From: Halichondria panicea
Lineage: Eukaryota; Porifera; Demospongiae; Suberitida; Halichondriidae
Reading direction: 5' to 3'
Assembly (NCBI RefSeq): GCF_963675165.1
Contig: NC_087380.1
Location: 6,456,071 to 6,520,070 of the forward strand
Length of the DNA: 64,000 nt
The position numbers were made by a program, and so were the translations under genes. Shown in pieces: positions 13,401 to 24,500 of this stretch; position 1 is the first letter of the stretch, and every line of letters begins with the position of its first letter. The notes below the pieces were generated by a model. That model had not been told where the DNA came from and ran no database searches. It worked only from the letters and a program-made list of their open reading frames with translations.

Positions 13401-14789
13401 AATATTCCTAACTGTATCTGGAACTTAGAGTTCCATTAAGTTACGAACAGCATTGTGCCAACCCTACTCACCTAGTGCATGCACTGTACCATGCACTTAC
13501 AATGATTATGTCCCAACACCCAGGTCACGGTGAATGCATAAACTCAGTGTGTCAATGCAACGAGCAGTTCACTGGAGGGGCGTGTGAGTGTACCCTGGAC
13601 AACAGCACCTGCATGGACCCGGCCGGTATCCCTGGCGACGACCTTTGCTCTGGGGAGGGGGAGTGTCAGTGTGGTCTGTGTATCTGTAATGACTACTCGC
13701 TCACATTCGGACGGTATTGTGAAGAGTGTGTGGTGAGTGGAGGTCATGTGACTACAAAGACAGCTCATGTGAACAGTCACTATCAACAGTAGCTATAGAG
13801 CATAACAAAATTTAACAGCTAACTAACGATAAATGTGTCAACATTTTCTTTCTGTTGTAGCGTTGTCGTACGTCTTGTTCCCGAGTGTCGCCGTGTGTGC
13901 GGTGCTCGCTGCTACCGGGGGTGGAGTGCTCTGATGAGTGTGAGGGGAGGGTCACCTTAATCAACGACACCACCCTCATGGCTAGTGGTGAGCAGACAGT
14001 CTTGTTGACGATGTTACAACTGCATGCACATCATCTACTACCTTCAATCATTACACTGTCATCACATTCAGTGCATGGTAGTTAAAATAATGTGCATGCA
14101 ATCAAAAATACAAATTTTCACGGTTTATCAGTACTCTTCAGTGAGTATAAAGTCTCTGCCCCCCCCCCCCTCCATACAATACACAGTCCCTGGAGATCTT
14201 GGTAGATTTTAGTATGCTCCCAATAGCTAAGCGTGTAACAATTTGATAATTAACTGCCCTGTACAGATCTCAAGGTATGCTCTGTACGGGAGGGCAGCTG
14301 TGAGGTACGCTATCGTATCAGTGAAGCCATTGAAGGTGACGAGAGTGACATCTTCGTTGTGCTGGACATGGGCCAATCAGCTTTGAGTGTGCTCCTTGGT
14401 GGGTCAGCTGACTGTAACCCCGCTCCCCTCATCTGGCCGATATTCGTGGGCATCATCCTCGGTATAGTGGTGGTGGGGATACTGGCCGTGGTGCTATGGC
14501 GATGCTGCACGTATTTGGGAGAGTATTTGGAATATCGACAGTGGATGAAGAGTGTCGAAGATCAATCTGCAAGGGTGAGGGAATTTGTCTATGTAATAAT
14601 AGTGACGCTTGTATCCTATAGTGAGTTGACCAGCTATACATTGTTGTGGCTGTCAGAGCTATAGATTAAATTCTGTCCAATAAATTACTATAGAATGAAT
14701 GTGTTTTCTTACAGACTGGAGATAATCCGTTGTTTGTGGACCCCAATGCGAAATACCAGAACCCCCGCTACCGAGGACAGAGTAGCTAG
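7803..14789 (+). CDS. Integrin beta subunit, 19 exons
   Basis: ATG at 7803, TAG ending 14789. Exons: 7803-7875, 8702-8772, 8988-9116, 9390-9450, 9672-9803, 10094-10184, 10482-10686, 10878-10967, 11084-11239, 11681-11788, 11944-12035, 12269-12479, 12593-12663, 12748-12798, 13140-13321, 13524-13732, 13861-13987, 14267-14574 and 14715-14789. All phases agree; 813 aa. Signal peptide 1-23; PSI domain with GCAWC; beta-I domain from about 128 with MIDAS motif DLTLT (136-140) and RIGFGSF; a DHPE ligand-associated site; QVAVC; hybrid domain; Cys-rich EGF modules; beta-tail; one TM helix (742-764); short cytoplasmic tail with NPLF (793-796) and NPRY (805-808). It would pair with an integrin alpha at the cell surface for matrix adhesion. 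Oddities: Thr replaces both Ser in the usual DxSxS, and the first NPxY is NPxF. It cannot be assigned to a vertebrate beta class. Confidence 0.95.
10347..10481. repeat. (CA)n microsatellite ending at a splice acceptor
   Basis: About 130 bp of CA repeat with a few interruptions, directly followed by the AG acceptor of integrin exon 7 (starts at 10482). Confidence 0.95.
10718..10735. mobile_element. 18-bp minimal CAAGGG-family element with 7-bp TSD
   Basis: CAAGGGCGTATGCCCTTG is a near-perfect palindrome of the terminal repeats seen at 2140-2339. It is bounded by perfect 7-bp direct repeats ATAGGAC (10711-10717 and 10736-10742). This fits a solo-TIR deletion derivative. It sits in an integrin beta intron. 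Confidence 0.75.
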
Positions 14790-14959
14790 TCAATCAAACT
14801 GTTTTTTTAGAACATTCAACTTCAAGTGAACCACATGCTAGCTTTTTTTATGCTGATTTACTTATTTCATGAACATTATGTTTGTATGACTCGTGTGTTA
14901 ATCATCATGCTCCTGTATATAAAGTTTTTATAGCTTTGCTTTTTGGTTGACCACAATGT

Positions 14960-15004
14960 AGTTGGGCGGAGTCCAAGCACACATTGGTTGGACTCCGCCC
15001 AACT
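14960..15004. repeat. 17-bp perfect inverted repeat (hairpin)
   Basis: Arms AGTTGGGCGGAGTCCAA (14960-14976) and its exact complement (14988-15004), with an 11-bp loop, about 170 bp past the integrin stop. It could be a small foldback element or an RNA hairpin in the 3' UTR. Confidence 0.9.
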
Positions 15005-15116
15005 AGTCTAGTAGGACACAATGTTTACTCTGCAATGTTTTTAATTAATATCCTGGTTACAATCGATCATAGACTAATTATTATTGTTATATAGGTATAA
15101 TTATAATTATATCTAC

Positions 15117-15122
15117 AATAAA
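15117..15122 (+). promoter_or_regulatory. Possible poly(A) signal
   Basis: AATAAA, 328 bp after the integrin beta stop and 100 bp before the next start codon. Confidence 0.4.
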
Positions 15123-15222
15123 AGTGAATCAGAAAAGAGTCAACATCCATACTGTACTGTCACAGCAAGTGAGTTAAATCCACTAGATCTCATAATCATC
15201 ATCAATCTCATTCACCTCAGAT

Positions 15223-18018
15223 ATGCTGCCTAGAAGTATTCTCAGCTGGTTAGTACTGCTACTGATCCTAGCTACTGTTACCAGGAGTGAGCACTATCAC
15301 ATTGTGCCGGTGGATTCAACTGATTTGTGTAATGGATATAAAAATGGAACTTGTTTCACTCTCGAGCAGCTTGTTCAAACGGACCTGTTATCTGGTGGAG
15401 AAGATCTCACCTTGAGCTTTCTACCTGGAGATCATGTGCTAACTGAGCAGTTATTGATTAGTAACTTCTCATACGTGCAAATCACCAGCGAGAATACAAA
15501 TACAACTGTAGTTGGATTCCATAGCAATGGTACGATACGTTTCGTTAGTAGAATTACTGAATTAAATATCGAACACTTGAGTTTTGTTAGAGCGAATGTT
15601 GGACCTCAAAACTTTGATCAAAGTTTTATTATCATTGACAGTGCCCACGATGTCTATATCAAAGACTGCTACTTTATAAACTTTGAATTACTCAATCAGG
15701 CGGAAACTCACATAGTTAAGATTGCTAATACTCAAACTGCAACAATTGAGAGCACTCTCTTTATGAACAACACTGGTCGGGCACTGCACGTTGAAGCTGA
15801 TGATGTGTACATAACAAATAGTGTGTTCACTAGAAATGATGGAGGTGCAATTGACATTCAATCAAACAATGCACTGATCAACAACACCGAGTTCAGCTAC
15901 AATAGTGCTTGGAGCGGAGGAGCAGCAGTACAAGTGGTATCTGGTACTGTAGTAATCACTTGGTGTAATTTCACAAATAACGAAGCTTCTAACTATGGTG
16001 GAGCGATTAGTGTTTACTCAGGTAGTGTGTTCATCTTCGACAATGAGCTGACAAACAACAGAGCTAGACATAGAGGAGTGATTAAATTTTATGTTGACTC
16101 AGGCAAAATGTCCATCTTTAACAGTAGTACGCTTGACGACAACAGTGTTGACCATGGAGTGATTTACGGTTTTCAGCCTTCCTTGATCTTAAAAGACGCT
16201 ATAAATATTTCTTTTCAACCCTGCACATGCCCTCTTGGACTCAAACCAATTAAGTCTGATATTGAGTGCAAGTGTGACTGTGATCCAGTCCTGCAACAAT
16301 ATCAGATAACAAATTGTTCTGAGAAAAATGGGACCATAAAACTGGAAAGTAACATATGGATAAGAGTCGCAAATACCACCAATAGAACAGGTTATGTTGT
16401 TAGCAACTGTACATTTGACTATTGTGTAGAAAAACCAGTCAATATCAGTTTAAGCAACCCTGACGAACAGTGTGGCAACAATCGAAGTGGTGTCTTGTGT
16501 GGAGAATGTGAACCAGGACTCAGTCTTGTGTTGGCTACATCAAAATGTAGAGAATGCTCTAATCTTTACCTTCTTCTACTAATACCGTTTGCGTTGGCAG
16601 GTATATTGCTAGTTGCTTTAGTTCTCGTGCTCAACATCACTATAGCAACTGGAAATATTCATGGCCTCATATTTTACGCCAACATGGTAGCTGCTAATAG
16701 AACAATTTTCTTTCCTAATTTAGATAACTTTTTAACCGTTTTCGTATCATGGGTTAATCTTGACCTGGGAATTGAGACATGTTTTTACGATGGAATGAAC
16801 TCACAAGCAAAAGTACTCCTTCAACTTGTTTTTCTCGCTTACTTGTTTCTTCTAATGTTTCTTATTATCATTTTGAACAAGTACTATGACTCATTTTCAA
16901 AGCTCCTCTCCAACAGGAACCTATTTGCTGCCCTAGGCACATTAGCCATACTCTCTTATTCCAAGCTCTTACGGTTTATCGTTGCTGCACTGCAATACAG
17001 GGTTTTAAATTATCCTGATGATACGAATGATATAGTTTGGCTGTACGATGGCAACGTACAATACTTCACTCCCGATCACATCCCTCAATTTGTTGTTGCT
17101 GCCATTATCCTCATTGCCGGTGGATTGTTTACTATACTACTCTTTTTTGGACAATGGTTTTCGCACTGTTCAATGGTTATGAAATGGACTAAAAACACAA
17201 AGTACATTGGTTTCATGGATGCATACCATGCTCCATTCACTCCCAAGCATCGCTACTGGGTGGGACTGCTCCTCTTTGCTCTGATTATCCACAATCTAGT
17301 AACTGCTATGGCTCCAGACATATTTCTTCCTGTGCTATCCTCTGGGATTCTATCTCTTGGACTGATTGGATGGAAACTGTTGAATAATCGTTTGTATAAA
17401 AATACATTCTGTGGTTCCCTCGAAACTCTGTATCTACTCAATATTGCTACTCTAGCATTTGGCACCTTCTATGCCAAAGATATTAAAAAAGATCAGTCAG
17501 CACTAGCCAATACTTCAATGGCTATATCATTCACTTTATTTGTGACAACCCTCTGCTACCATTTTTACCAATTCATACTCAAGAAGAGCAATACATGGCT
17601 GAGAATAGAGGACACCATAAGGAACTTAAGAGCTGGTGCTGCAGACATGAGACTACGACGAGCTAATGGCAGGGATTTATATCTGCAGGTAGCCAATGAA
17701 GAAGAAGACAATAATTTTCTTGAAGCAGTAGACGACTATGAACAAAGAGACCCAGTGGACCAACTTTACACTGATGGAGCCGCCATGGACCAACCTTACA
17801 CTGATGAAACCGTGGAAGAAACTGACCCTGATCGGTACATCACTCCTACCATCATCAGACCAGCCATGAGGCCGGACAAGCTGAGACTATCCTACATGGA
17901 TGATTTAGCTCCCCTCACTACAGAGGACTACAGAAGACGAGCCACCCCTTCTCCAACAGTCAATCATCGTCCTGTTGTTACACACACAGAAATCGGCCCC
18001 ATACGCGATGAAGTGTGA
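15223..18018 (+). CDS. Secreted beta-helix / multi-pass membrane protein (single exon)
   Basis: One 931-codon frame, ATG at 15223, TGA ending 18018. Residues 1-22 are a signal peptide. About 90-345 shows short Asn/Gly-rich repeats (N-x-x-F-x-x-N, GGA/GGAI) typical of a right-handed parallel beta-helix. A Cys-rich stretch follows (CTCPLG, then C-x-NN-x-SGVLCGECEPG near 410-430). From about 449 there are roughly eight hydrophobic helices, starting YLLLLIPFALAGILL, with a conserved-looking ITIATGNIHGLIFYAN loop, then a charged cytoplasmic tail from about 800 with two YTD repeats (DQLYTDG, DQPYTDE) and Pro/Arg-rich end. I do not know its function. The layout suggests a surface receptor or channel-like protein. 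The lack of introns contrasts with its neighbours. A decayed copy lies downstream. Confidence 0.85.
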   Translation: MLPRSILSWLVLLLILATVTRSEHYHIVPVDSTDLCNGYKNGTCFTLEQLVQTDLLSGGEDLTLSFLPGDHVLTEQLLISNFSYVQITSENTNTTVVGFHSNGTIRFVSRITELNIEHLSFVRANVGPQNFDQSFIIIDSAHDVYIKDCYFINFELLNQAETHIVKIANTQTATIESTLFMNNTGRALHVEADDVYITNSVFTRNDGGAIDIQSNNALINNTEFSYNSAWSGGAAVQVVSGTVVITWCNFTNNEASNYGGAISVYSGSVFIFDNELTNNRARHRGVIKFYVDSGKMSIFNSSTLDDNSVDHGVIYGFQPSLILKDAINISFQPCTCPLGLKPIKSDIECKCDCDPVLQQYQITNCSEKNGTIKLESNIWIRVANTTNRTGYVVSNCTFDYCVEKPVNISLSNPDEQCGNNRSGVLCGECEPGLSLVLATSKCRECSNLYLLLLIPFALAGILLVALVLVLNITIATGNIHGLIFYANMVAANRTIFFPNLDNFLTVFVSWVNLDLGIETCFYDGMNSQAKVLLQLVFLAYLFLLMFLIIILNKYYDSFSKLLSNRNLFAALGTLAILSYSKLLRFIVAALQYRVLNYPDDTNDIVWLYDGNVQYFTPDHIPQFVVAAIILIAGGLFTILLFFGQWFSHCSMVMKWTKNTKYIGFMDAYHAPFTPKHRYWVGLLLFALIIHNLVTAMAPDIFLPVLSSGILSLGLIGWKLLNNRLYKNTFCGSLETLYLLNIATLAFGTFYAKDIKKDQSALANTSMAISFTLFVTTLCYHFYQFILKKSNTWLRIEDTIRNLRAGAADMRLRRANGRDLYLQVANEEEDNNFLEAVDDYEQRDPVDQLYTDGAAMDQPYTDETVEETDPDRYITPTIIRPAMRPDKLRLSYMDDLAPLTTEDYRRRATPSPTVNHRPVVTHTEIGPIRDEV

Positions 18019-18559
18019 GCTGACTTATTTAGCCTTATACATTATGTATAGGCATACTGATAGCATAATTCATAACTGTTGTTAGGCAATTTTTGTGTTA
18101 TGTTTATAGTTTATAAAGAAACTGTTTTGTAGAGGCAAAAAAAGTATATTAAGAATATTTGATTCCCATGCATTGGCTAACAATTAAGACAATTATGTAC
18201 AAGCTTATACTAACCATAGCTCAGTATTAGATTATGCTTTTTTTCACCCATTATTCTATTCTTTAATTCTTGAAAAATAAATGTATTCTATAATAACAAG
18301 TCAAGTAAAAAGTCAAAAAATGCGACATATTCAAAACTAAGATGTAGACATAAACATTGTAGTTACACACCTTTATGGTTATTCTTACTCATAAAATTGA
18401 TAGCGCACACAAATAATTATACAAACTCAAACACAAAAATAAGCAAAACACATGCCTGCAGTGATAATAATTAATTATAGTACATCATAAAGTTATAAGC
18501 AGCCTGTAGGGGGAGGGGCACTAGTCACTGAGGGGGTGGCAGAAGCTGATTACTCACCT

Positions 18560-18640
18560 CATACATGACAAGGGTATAGTCATCTTCTGCTGTTGTGTTG
18601 GCAAAGTTAGTCAAAAAGTGCAAATAACTTAATTCCTGAG
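18560..18640 (-). other. Exon-like segment of unknown gene
   Basis: On the minus strand an acceptor (CTCACACTCAG) and a donor (GAG|GTGAGT) bracket about 80 bp encoding ELSYLHFLTNFANTTAEDDY and a short end LVMYE. The second copy near 21130 is frameshifted and stopped. I cannot link it to other exons; it may be a relic. Confidence 0.3.
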
Positions 18641-18735
18641 TGTGAGTCGGCTGTGGGTGGGGAAGTAACTGCATGACTGCAAAAAACAAGATTCATAGAA
18701 CCATGCAAGTGTTCTATTTTAATATGCTGTGTTTA

Positions 18736-18956
18736 TACCGTATTACTAGAATATTTTGCGGGTGAAAAACTTTTGCAAATGAGCCAAATCAGCAGAAATT
18801 TTCACCCTTTGCGATCTAACTATTGCGTTCTGGCAAGGATCGTGTGTATTTTACTAGTAATAATTTAGGTTTTGCAGATTTTATTGTTGCGAATTGATCA
18901 ACCATCGCAAAGTTCGCAAATGTTTGATGCTCGCAAAACATTCTAGTAATACGGTA
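18736..18956. mobile_element. MITE with TACCGTAT inverted ends
   Basis: Left end TACCGTATTACTAGAATATTT is mirrored at the right end (ATTCTAGTAATACGGTA), 221 bp in all, flanked by TA. It is a Tc1/mariner-like nonautonomous element without coding capacity. Confidence 0.85.
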
Positions 18957-19291
18957 CTTCGAATCGATGTTACTTACGACCATTAAATTTTGTATGGATT
19001 CAGATCATCTCCATTTACAATGAAGAATTCATTTTTATGGTTGTCGAAATCATGCTGAGGCTATAGCACACTGGAACGAATTTGCATTCAAAATCAGAAC
19101 TAAAGCGTATAAACTCTCCTCAAGTGATAGCCTATATAGTTCAGTATACATGACTGTTTAAAATTAATGTGTACATGCATGTGATACGTTGCTGAATGGC
19201 ATCCTCAAAAAGATCCAAAGAATCACCACAGTATAGAATCTACTAAAAACTTCAATGGCTTTTATTAACTTGTACTTGAATAATACTTGTA

Positions 19292-20696
19292 CTTCTACTA
19301 ATACCGTTTGCGTTGGCAGGTATATTGCTAGTTGCTTTAATTCTCGTGCTCAACATCACCATAGCAACTGGAAATATTCATGGCCTCATATTTTACGCCA
19401 ACATAGTAGCTGCTAATAAAGCAATTTTCTTTCCTATTGCAAATAACTTTTTAACAGTTTTTGTATCATGGGTGAATCTTGACTTGGAATCGAGATATGC
19501 TTTTACGATGGAATGAACTCTCAAGCAAAAGTACTTCTTCAACTTGTCTTTCCCGCTTACTTGTTTCTTTTAATGTTCTTAATAATAATTTTGAGCAAGT
19601 ACTTTGATTCATTTGCAAAGCTCCTCTCTAACAGGAACCCGGTTGCTGCCCTAGGCACACTTGTCCTACTCTCTTATTCCAAACTCTTACAGCTTATCGT
19701 TGCTGCACTACAAAACAGGATCTTAGAATATTACGACGGTTCAACCAAGACTGTTTGGTTGTTTGACGGCAACGTGCTATACTTCACTCCCAAACACATC
19801 CCTCAGTTTGTTGCTGCTGTCATGACCCTCATTGCTGGTGGATTGTTCACTGTAGTACTGTTCTTTGGACAATGGTTTTCACGGTGTTCTAAGGTTATGA
19901 TATGAACCAAAAACACATATTACATTGGTTTTATGGATACATACCATGCTCCATTCACTCCCAAGCATCGCTACTGGGCGGGACTGCTCCTCTTTGCTCT
20001 GATTGCTCATAATATAGTAGCTCCCATGGCTCCAGACACTTCTCTCCCTGCACTATCATCTGGGTGCATTGCAGTCAGACTGATATCATTGAACAACTGA
20101 GTGTACAAAAAGCAACTTAATGAATATTTAGTTTCTACTTAATGTCAGCATTCTATCTATTGGCACCTCTTATGTTGTTGAAACACACCAACAACAAGAA
20201 ACACTGACTATTATTCCAATGTCTATAGCTTTCATCCTCTTTGTGACAATCATCTGCTACCATTTCCACCACTTCATACTAAAAAAGACCCAAATATGGC
20301 CCAAGATAAAGGAAGTCGCAAATAACTTGACAACTGGTGCTGCATATAAAAATAACCGACAACCTAACAACGCCATGGCAATGCAGCTTGCAGCCAATGA
20401 AATTGATGACGATGACAATGACAATGAACGACTTATAGCTGAGCAAATACACATTGTAGACCCACTACCTTACACTAATTAATGGAGCAGTGAGAGAAAC
20501 TGACCCTGATCGTTACATCCTTCCTCCTATCATCAGACCAGCCACGAGGTCCGACCAGCTAAGAGAGCCTGCCCTGGATGAACTAACCCCCCTCACCAAA
20601 GAGGACTACAGAAGACCAGCCCTTCCCTCTACAAGAGTCAACCGTCGTCCTGCTGTTACATACACAGAAATCGGCCCCATATGCAATAAAGTGTGA
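19292..20696 (+). pseudogene. Truncated, broken copy of the beta-helix/multi-TM gene
   Basis: Aligns to the intact gene from its residue 451 (CTTCTACTAATACCG, 16573 in the intact copy) to the stop. The whole signal peptide, beta-helix and Cys-rich part is missing. There is a 1-bp deletion near 19490 (GACTTGGAATCGAGA against GACCTGGGAATTGAGA), an in-frame stop at 19903-19905, a strongly decayed stretch at 20050-20220, and a frame break at about 20480. The last part (TDPDRYILP to the final GPICNKV) is recognisable. It probably arose by tandem duplication, since downstream flanks are also shared. Confidence 0.9.
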
Positions 20697-21557
20697 ACTG
20701 TCTTAATTAGCTGAGGTAATGGCATTGTGATTAGTTCCAACAGTTATTGTTGTTGGCATTTGTTTAGAGAGAGCTTTTTTGTAGAGATAAAATAGTTGTG
20801 CTTATATATATTATTTGTACTTATATTCGATTCCCACAAATGGATAATTATGTATGCTATACCATAGTTGTGATCATGTATACATGTCATGTGACTCGTG
20901 TGTTCTCCCAAAAATATCTGGTTAGATAGGAAAGATTCTAAGCAAACAATTTTGGAGATGTTGTGTGCATTATGTGCCAGGGCTTAGTTAGGGTTAGGGG
21001 AAGGGCACTAGTTTGCTGAGAGGGTGAGAGAAGCACATCACTCACTAGCCTCCTATACACAAGCATATAGCTCTGTGAAGTGGGCGTGGGGACGAGGCTA
21101 ATTACTCACCTCATAGTTATGTGACAAGGGCGTAGTCATCTTCGGCTGCTGTGTTGGCAAAATCCGTAAAAGTGCAAATAATTTCGAATACTGTGTGTAG
21201 GTGGGTGGGGAAATGACAGCATATACATGTACACTACATGTAGTCTATATACATGCAGTCTGTATATTATGTGTAGGAATGCAATTACTGCTGTATTAGC
21301 CTATACACAATGGAGTTCACATAATTATATAGAAACATGCATGGTCATAAATAAATTCGCTACAACATGCATGTACACTGTACACTCACTTTATTATATA
21401 TACTGACTGAACCATCGAAAGATCAAAGCTCAAGATAAAATTATAATTATGCTTACCTTACGATGACATATTTTTGCAGGTATTAATTTCTGCGCAAAAA
21501 AACAAAACATGACAGTACAGATACTGGTGAACAACAGGACGTACACTACGGATTCTG
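20697..21557. other. Intergenic spacer
   Basis: AT-rich. About 20990-21215 is the second copy of the block at 18490-18680. No credible gene seen. Confidence 0.5.
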
Positions 21558-24500
21558 ATGTTTCCTCTGTCTGTGAGTGCCTGGCCTTTAGTTCTGACTG
21601 ACACATTGGATTATTGCAACACTAACATACATTAATTTTATTGTCATTTTCTATTTTTAAAGGCTGCAGTTACCAGCAGCCCCACCCCCTAGGGTGCAAA
21701 GGGAAGAGAGGAAGCCCCTTCATGAACAGACAGTTAACGATCTTTACCTACTAGACATTGCACCATTGCAAGAAACTGCAATGGCCTTCAGTGAAGGCAG
21801 CCAGCGTCGGAAGAGAGCCTGGAGAAAGCCAAGAGAGGAGATTGGACCAGGAATCATCCACCCAGACTCTAGCAGCTCTATTGAGACCGCATCTACCGAG
21901 TCAGACCACCTCAAACCCAAGAGAATCAATAGGACTACTCTGAAAGAGCCTATGAGCAGCTCAGAGCCAGTGTGCATCATCAAGCCAGAGCTAAAACCAG
22001 AGCCAGTGTGCACCATTGAGCAGTCTTCTCCTGAGCCTACTAGTATAGGCAGTGTGTCAATGGACCGGTCTAGTGTGGAGGAGGGCTTGAACGGTGGCTC
22101 ATCAGTGACTGTGGGCGGAGCTGAGGCACCTCTTATCATTGACGGATCAGTTATGGAGGGGGTAAGGATATCATTATTGTAAATGTATCGATCAGCTGAT
22201 GTAATAATAATGCATGACGTGAATTTACATAGCCCCCTCCACACACACACACACACACACACAGGGTGGTCAAATCCTCCGTATTTCCATGGCTCTGAAT
22301 TGCCTCCTCAACCGTTCCATCACCGTCACCAACATCAGAGCAGGGCGTGACAAACCAGGGCTCCGCCCACAACACCTCACAGGTTGAGATAACTAGAATA
22401 ATGAGTTTTCACTCGTCTCAGTTACCCTAGCTATTGTACAGATAGCCTAGATAGCCTCGTTATCCCAGGCCGATTTTCTTTTATTTAGAGACAACTCAGC
22501 CTGGGTACGAGGCTATTGTACAGACTGGAGAACTAAATTAGGATTGAATGATGTAACAAATAAATGTTTCCTTCAGCTTGATTGTGGGAACACTTGCACT
22601 ATGCATAACTGTAGCTCTGGCAGTTGTATGATGTCTTTTAATTATGCCCCTACAGGTATTGAGCTCCTAGCGCAGATGTGTGGTGGGAGGCTGAAGGGGG
22701 AGGGGATTGGATCCAGTGAGGTCACCCTCTGTCCTCAGGCCATTCGGGGAGGCCACTTCACAGCGGACACCCGGACAGCTGGGTGAGTGTGCTAAAACCC
22801 ACACTGGGCTCTAGTAGTTTTGATTTCCTGTAACTATAATATTATGCATGCAACTGCATTACAGTGTGGTTTCTTAGTTTATAGTTCTCTTATAATAATT
22901 ATTAGTAGTTCTCTATCTTCTTCTTTGACAGCTCAATATCCTTGAGAAGGAAGAAAAGGCCATTTGTGTCTCGTTATAAATGTTGTTCCCGTTGCCTCCT
23001 TTAGGAGTGTGTGTCTCCTGTTACAAGCTGCTCTACCCTGTCTTTTGTTCGCTCCCAAGAGTTCAAAGGTCACTCTAAAGGGCGGTACTAATGCTGACAT
23101 GGCCCCTCCAATTGATTACGCTATAAAGGTACTTTTTAAGCTCTTCTGCCAAGCTGAGTTTCAACTTATTCCTTGTAGGTATTTCAGCCGATCGCAGCGA
23201 GGTTTGGAGTGCAGTTTGACTGCAGAGTTGTTAGACGGTAGGCTTATTCACAGATACATAGGTACATGTGTGCTTGCACTGATAGTCAGGAGGTTGGTGA
23301 ACCTTCCTTTGAAGCATCCATAACCACTGCATGCGTACTATTATTATCACTTTATTTGTGTTGACCTGGTAGGTAAACCATCTGAAACTGTTGATCTTCC
23401 TCTCAGAGGGTTCTACCCAAAGGGGTGTGGTGAGGTGGAGATAGCCACACCCACTGGTCCAGTGCCCCACCTCACAGCGGTGACAATGACTGACCCCGGC
23501 ACACTAGTGGGGATCACTATACACGCATTCGTGGCAGGAGCTGTGCCCATAAATGTAGGGGAGCCAGTTTTGATCCATAATAATTTATGTACCCTCTCCC
23601 CTCAGGCTTGTCACAAGATGGTGATGGGTGCTCGTAAGGCGTTGGAGAGACAGCTACCAGGGGTGGGGCTAGAGGTGAAGGAGGTACAGGAGACCAGGGA
23701 CTCAGCATTCGGGAACAGCTCAGGGATCATGTGAGCCGCTAATTATTTAGTTTACTCGTGGGACAAGTCTGTACTCATATGTATGCACGAATGCAGGGAA
23801 CCCTCTAGCCTCTCGTTCCCAGGCTGTTTTTCCTCCTCTATTTTCTCCCTTCCTTTCTTTAGAACAAAATCGGCCTGGGAACGAATTCTCTTACGGGTCA
23901 ACCATGAAAAAAGGCCATAATTATATTAAAGGCCAGGCACCCAAGTCTCAATGAGTGCTCAGTTTGAGTACAAAACAACCCCTCAACAAAATAATGCCCC
24001 CTCTGTGTAACGGCCAAAACTTTGTTCCCTAAAGCTATCTGTTAAAACAAAGAGACTCTACTGTATCATATAAATGATGTAGGAATGTTGATTGTAACAT
24101 TTCCCATGCAGAATAGTTGCTGAGACCTCTACTGGATGTCTACTAGCTGGGTCTGCCAATGGACGAAAAAGTGAGTCACCTTCGTCTAAGTATATAGTGT
24201 TCACTCACCCACCCCCTGTCAGGTGACCCGGCGGACAAGACTGGTAGGGCAGCTGCTGACGAGTTGGTGAGAGGTGTGAGGAGTGGAGGGTGTGTAGACG
24301 AACATCTACAGGACCAGGTCAGTGCTTATAAATATAATTATATCAAAATTAATTAGTCTGGAGATGTAGAGGTAATTATTTCAGCTATAACTACTAATAC
24401 CCTGGTTCCTTGTGCAGTGTCAGCCAGTGTGTGTGGGTGCTTAGTGTTGTACACATCTGTGAGATACTGTACTAGTCGCGAGTACTGTTTTACTGTCCTA

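Larger units (their letters stand above)
18019..19291. other. Intergenic spacer with repeats
   Basis: AT-rich. It holds a TACCGTAT-ended MITE (18736-18956) and, at about 18490-18680, a block that recurs at about 20990-21215 after the broken copy, so it belongs to the duplicated segment. On the minus strand this block contains an exon-like frame (see the 18560-18640 entry). Confidence 0.6.

Noticed and set aside
21744..22262. 172-codon minus-strand frame opposite the cyclase N-terminal exon
   Set aside because: It is antisense to an exon that reads in frame into the cyclase core; low-complexity sequence keeps the opposite frame open.
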